Assembly: GCA_041738285.1 (NCBI GenBank)
Contig: JBGSQB010000069.1
Span: forward strand, 1-5,878
DNA from: SZUA-521 sp041738285
Lineage (GTDB): Bacteria; Pseudomonadota; Gammaproteobacteria; Pseudomonadales; Azotimanducaceae
Reading direction: 5' to 3'
DNA: 5,878 bases
In this document: one piece after another, positions 5,447-5,878 of the stretch
How the letters are laid out: each line of letters opens with the position of its first letter
Numbering within the stretch: position 1 is the stretch's first letter
Translations under genes and position numbers: made by a program
Notes under the pieces: generated by a model
Databases searched by the model: none
The model's input: the letters and a program-made list of their open reading frames with translations, nothing else
Told to the model about the DNA's origin: nothing

Positions 5447-5878
5447 GCAGGTTCCTCAGATCGAGTTCGGTATGACGGATCAGGTGGGTGCCGTGGCTAT
5501 CGCCTGTCAACGCATAGACGCCGTCCGGCGTCGCCACCGTTGCGAAGAACTGGCGCGATGTAAGCGTCACCGACGAGGGCAACCCCGCGTGGGAAAGGCG
5601 TAGGTGCTTGTCGTTGCCCTCGATTTGAACGGCATCGACGCGCAACACCACGTCACCACCGTTGGGATTCGGCAGTGTCAGCGTCGCGCCGGCCGTCAGG
5701 GCATCGAATTGAGCCGCAACCAGCGGAAACGGTTCAGCGATAACGTCTGTCTCGGGGGATTCGCGCCAATGCTCGCTTGGTGCGGGCGCTGCGGTTGTTA
5801 CGCGATCGTCGACGGCCGGCGACCGGGGCGCAGGCCGTGCCGTTGCTGCACCCGCTCGAACCGTGCCTACCTGGCCGA
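5415..5878 (-). CDS. 3' part of a secreted-type protein resembling a metalloprotease pro-region (partial, start beyond right edge)
   Basis: Reading the minus strand from the right edge, the frame stays open for 153 codons to TGA at 5415-5417. An internal GTG at 5651 is possible, but the frame has no stop up to 5878, so the true start is probably outside. The first 50 or so visible residues are rich in Ala, Pro, Thr and Arg (a linker, or an exported low-complexity stretch). The rest (about 51-153) looks like a small beta-rich domain: AGATLTLPNPNGGDVVLRVD, then VTLTSRQFFATVATPDGVYAL and a closing LDLRNLHVADYRP. This alternation, with a 'tpdGvY' strand, recalls the non-catalytic N-terminal region of bacterial reprolysin-like metalloproteases. 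No zinc motif follows; instead the gene ends inside the start of the separate protease gene (32-base overlap). A protease-linked role (pro-domain, chaperone or inhibitor) is inferred from weak resemblance and position. Confidence 0.6.
   Translation of the reverse strand, partial: GQVGTVRAGAATARPAPRSPAVDDRVTTAAPAPSEHWRESPETDVIAEPFPLVAAQFDALTAGATLTLPNPNGGDVVLRVDAVQIEGNDKHLRLSHAGLPSSVTLTSRQFFATVATPDGVYALTGDSHGTHLIRHTELDLRNLHVADYRPARL
5453..5458 (-). promoter_or_regulatory. Shine-Dalgarno sequence of the metalloprotease lipoprotein
   Basis: On the minus strand this reads tgagga, ending 6 bases before the ATG at 5446. It lies inside the upstream overlapping gene, so the protease has its own initiation signal there. 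The TGA within it is an in-frame stop, which rules out any longer N-terminus. Confidence 0.75.

Noticed and set aside
5415..5455. Protease pair as one gene broken by a frameshift
   Set aside because: The second gene has a ribosome site, ATG, full signal peptide and lipobox at the junction, and an in-frame stop at 5456-5458. A fusion would place a signal peptide in mid-protein.
4953..5603. Open frame of 216 codons on the plus strand
   Set aside because: It is antisense to the metalloprotease lipoprotein and its neighbour. The Pro/Val-rich run is the complement of the Gly-rich linker.

Overview
The window is GC-rich and gene-dense, with no rRNA, tRNA, insertion sequence or CRISPR array. It looks like a chromosomal segment of a gammaproteobacterium, in the Pseudomonas/Xanthomonas-Lysobacter broad neighbourhood. 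That guess rests on gene content (a WbpL-type phosphosugar transferase next to a full-length WbpM, and a small secreted ComEA-like protein close by) and on codon use. Nothing here fixes the genus.

Layout, left to right. Positions 1-54 are the last 17 codons of an unidentified plus-strand gene. A 139-base gap with two inverted repeats leads to a small exported helix-hairpin-helix protein of the ComEA type (194-487), closed by a strong 9-bp hairpin (495-518). After a roughly 190-base gap come three overlapping plus-strand genes: an SDR-family nucleotide-sugar 4-epimerase/4-reductase (707-1627), a WbpL/WecA-type undecaprenyl-phosphate sugar-1-phosphate transferase (1612-2610) and a WbpM-type UDP-GlcNAc 4,6-dehydratase (2607-4559). 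On the minus strand, converging on wbpM, is a secreted zinc metalloprotease lipoprotein (4550-5446). Overlapping its start is the 3' end of another minus-strand gene (5415-5878, open at the right edge). Its C-terminal part resembles the non-catalytic N-terminal region of such proteases.

How the genes fit together. By family, the three overlapping genes form one biochemical route. WbpM dehydrates UDP-GlcNAc to a 4-keto-6-deoxy sugar. The SDR enzyme most likely reduces C4 to give UDP-QuiNAc or UDP-FucNAc. WbpL transfers that sugar as sugar-1-phosphate to undecaprenyl phosphate, starting an O-antigen or other surface glycan. The overlaps suggest translational coupling. The minus-strand pair looks like a separate unit that puts a zinc protease on the cell surface, with an upstream partner that could be a separately encoded pro-domain or inhibitor-like protein.

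I do not see a clearly new system. The points most worth a second look are the split arrangement of the metalloprotease pair, the unusual TTG/TTGA starts in the sugar operon, and the perfect 8-bp palindrome just upstream of the comEA-like gene.
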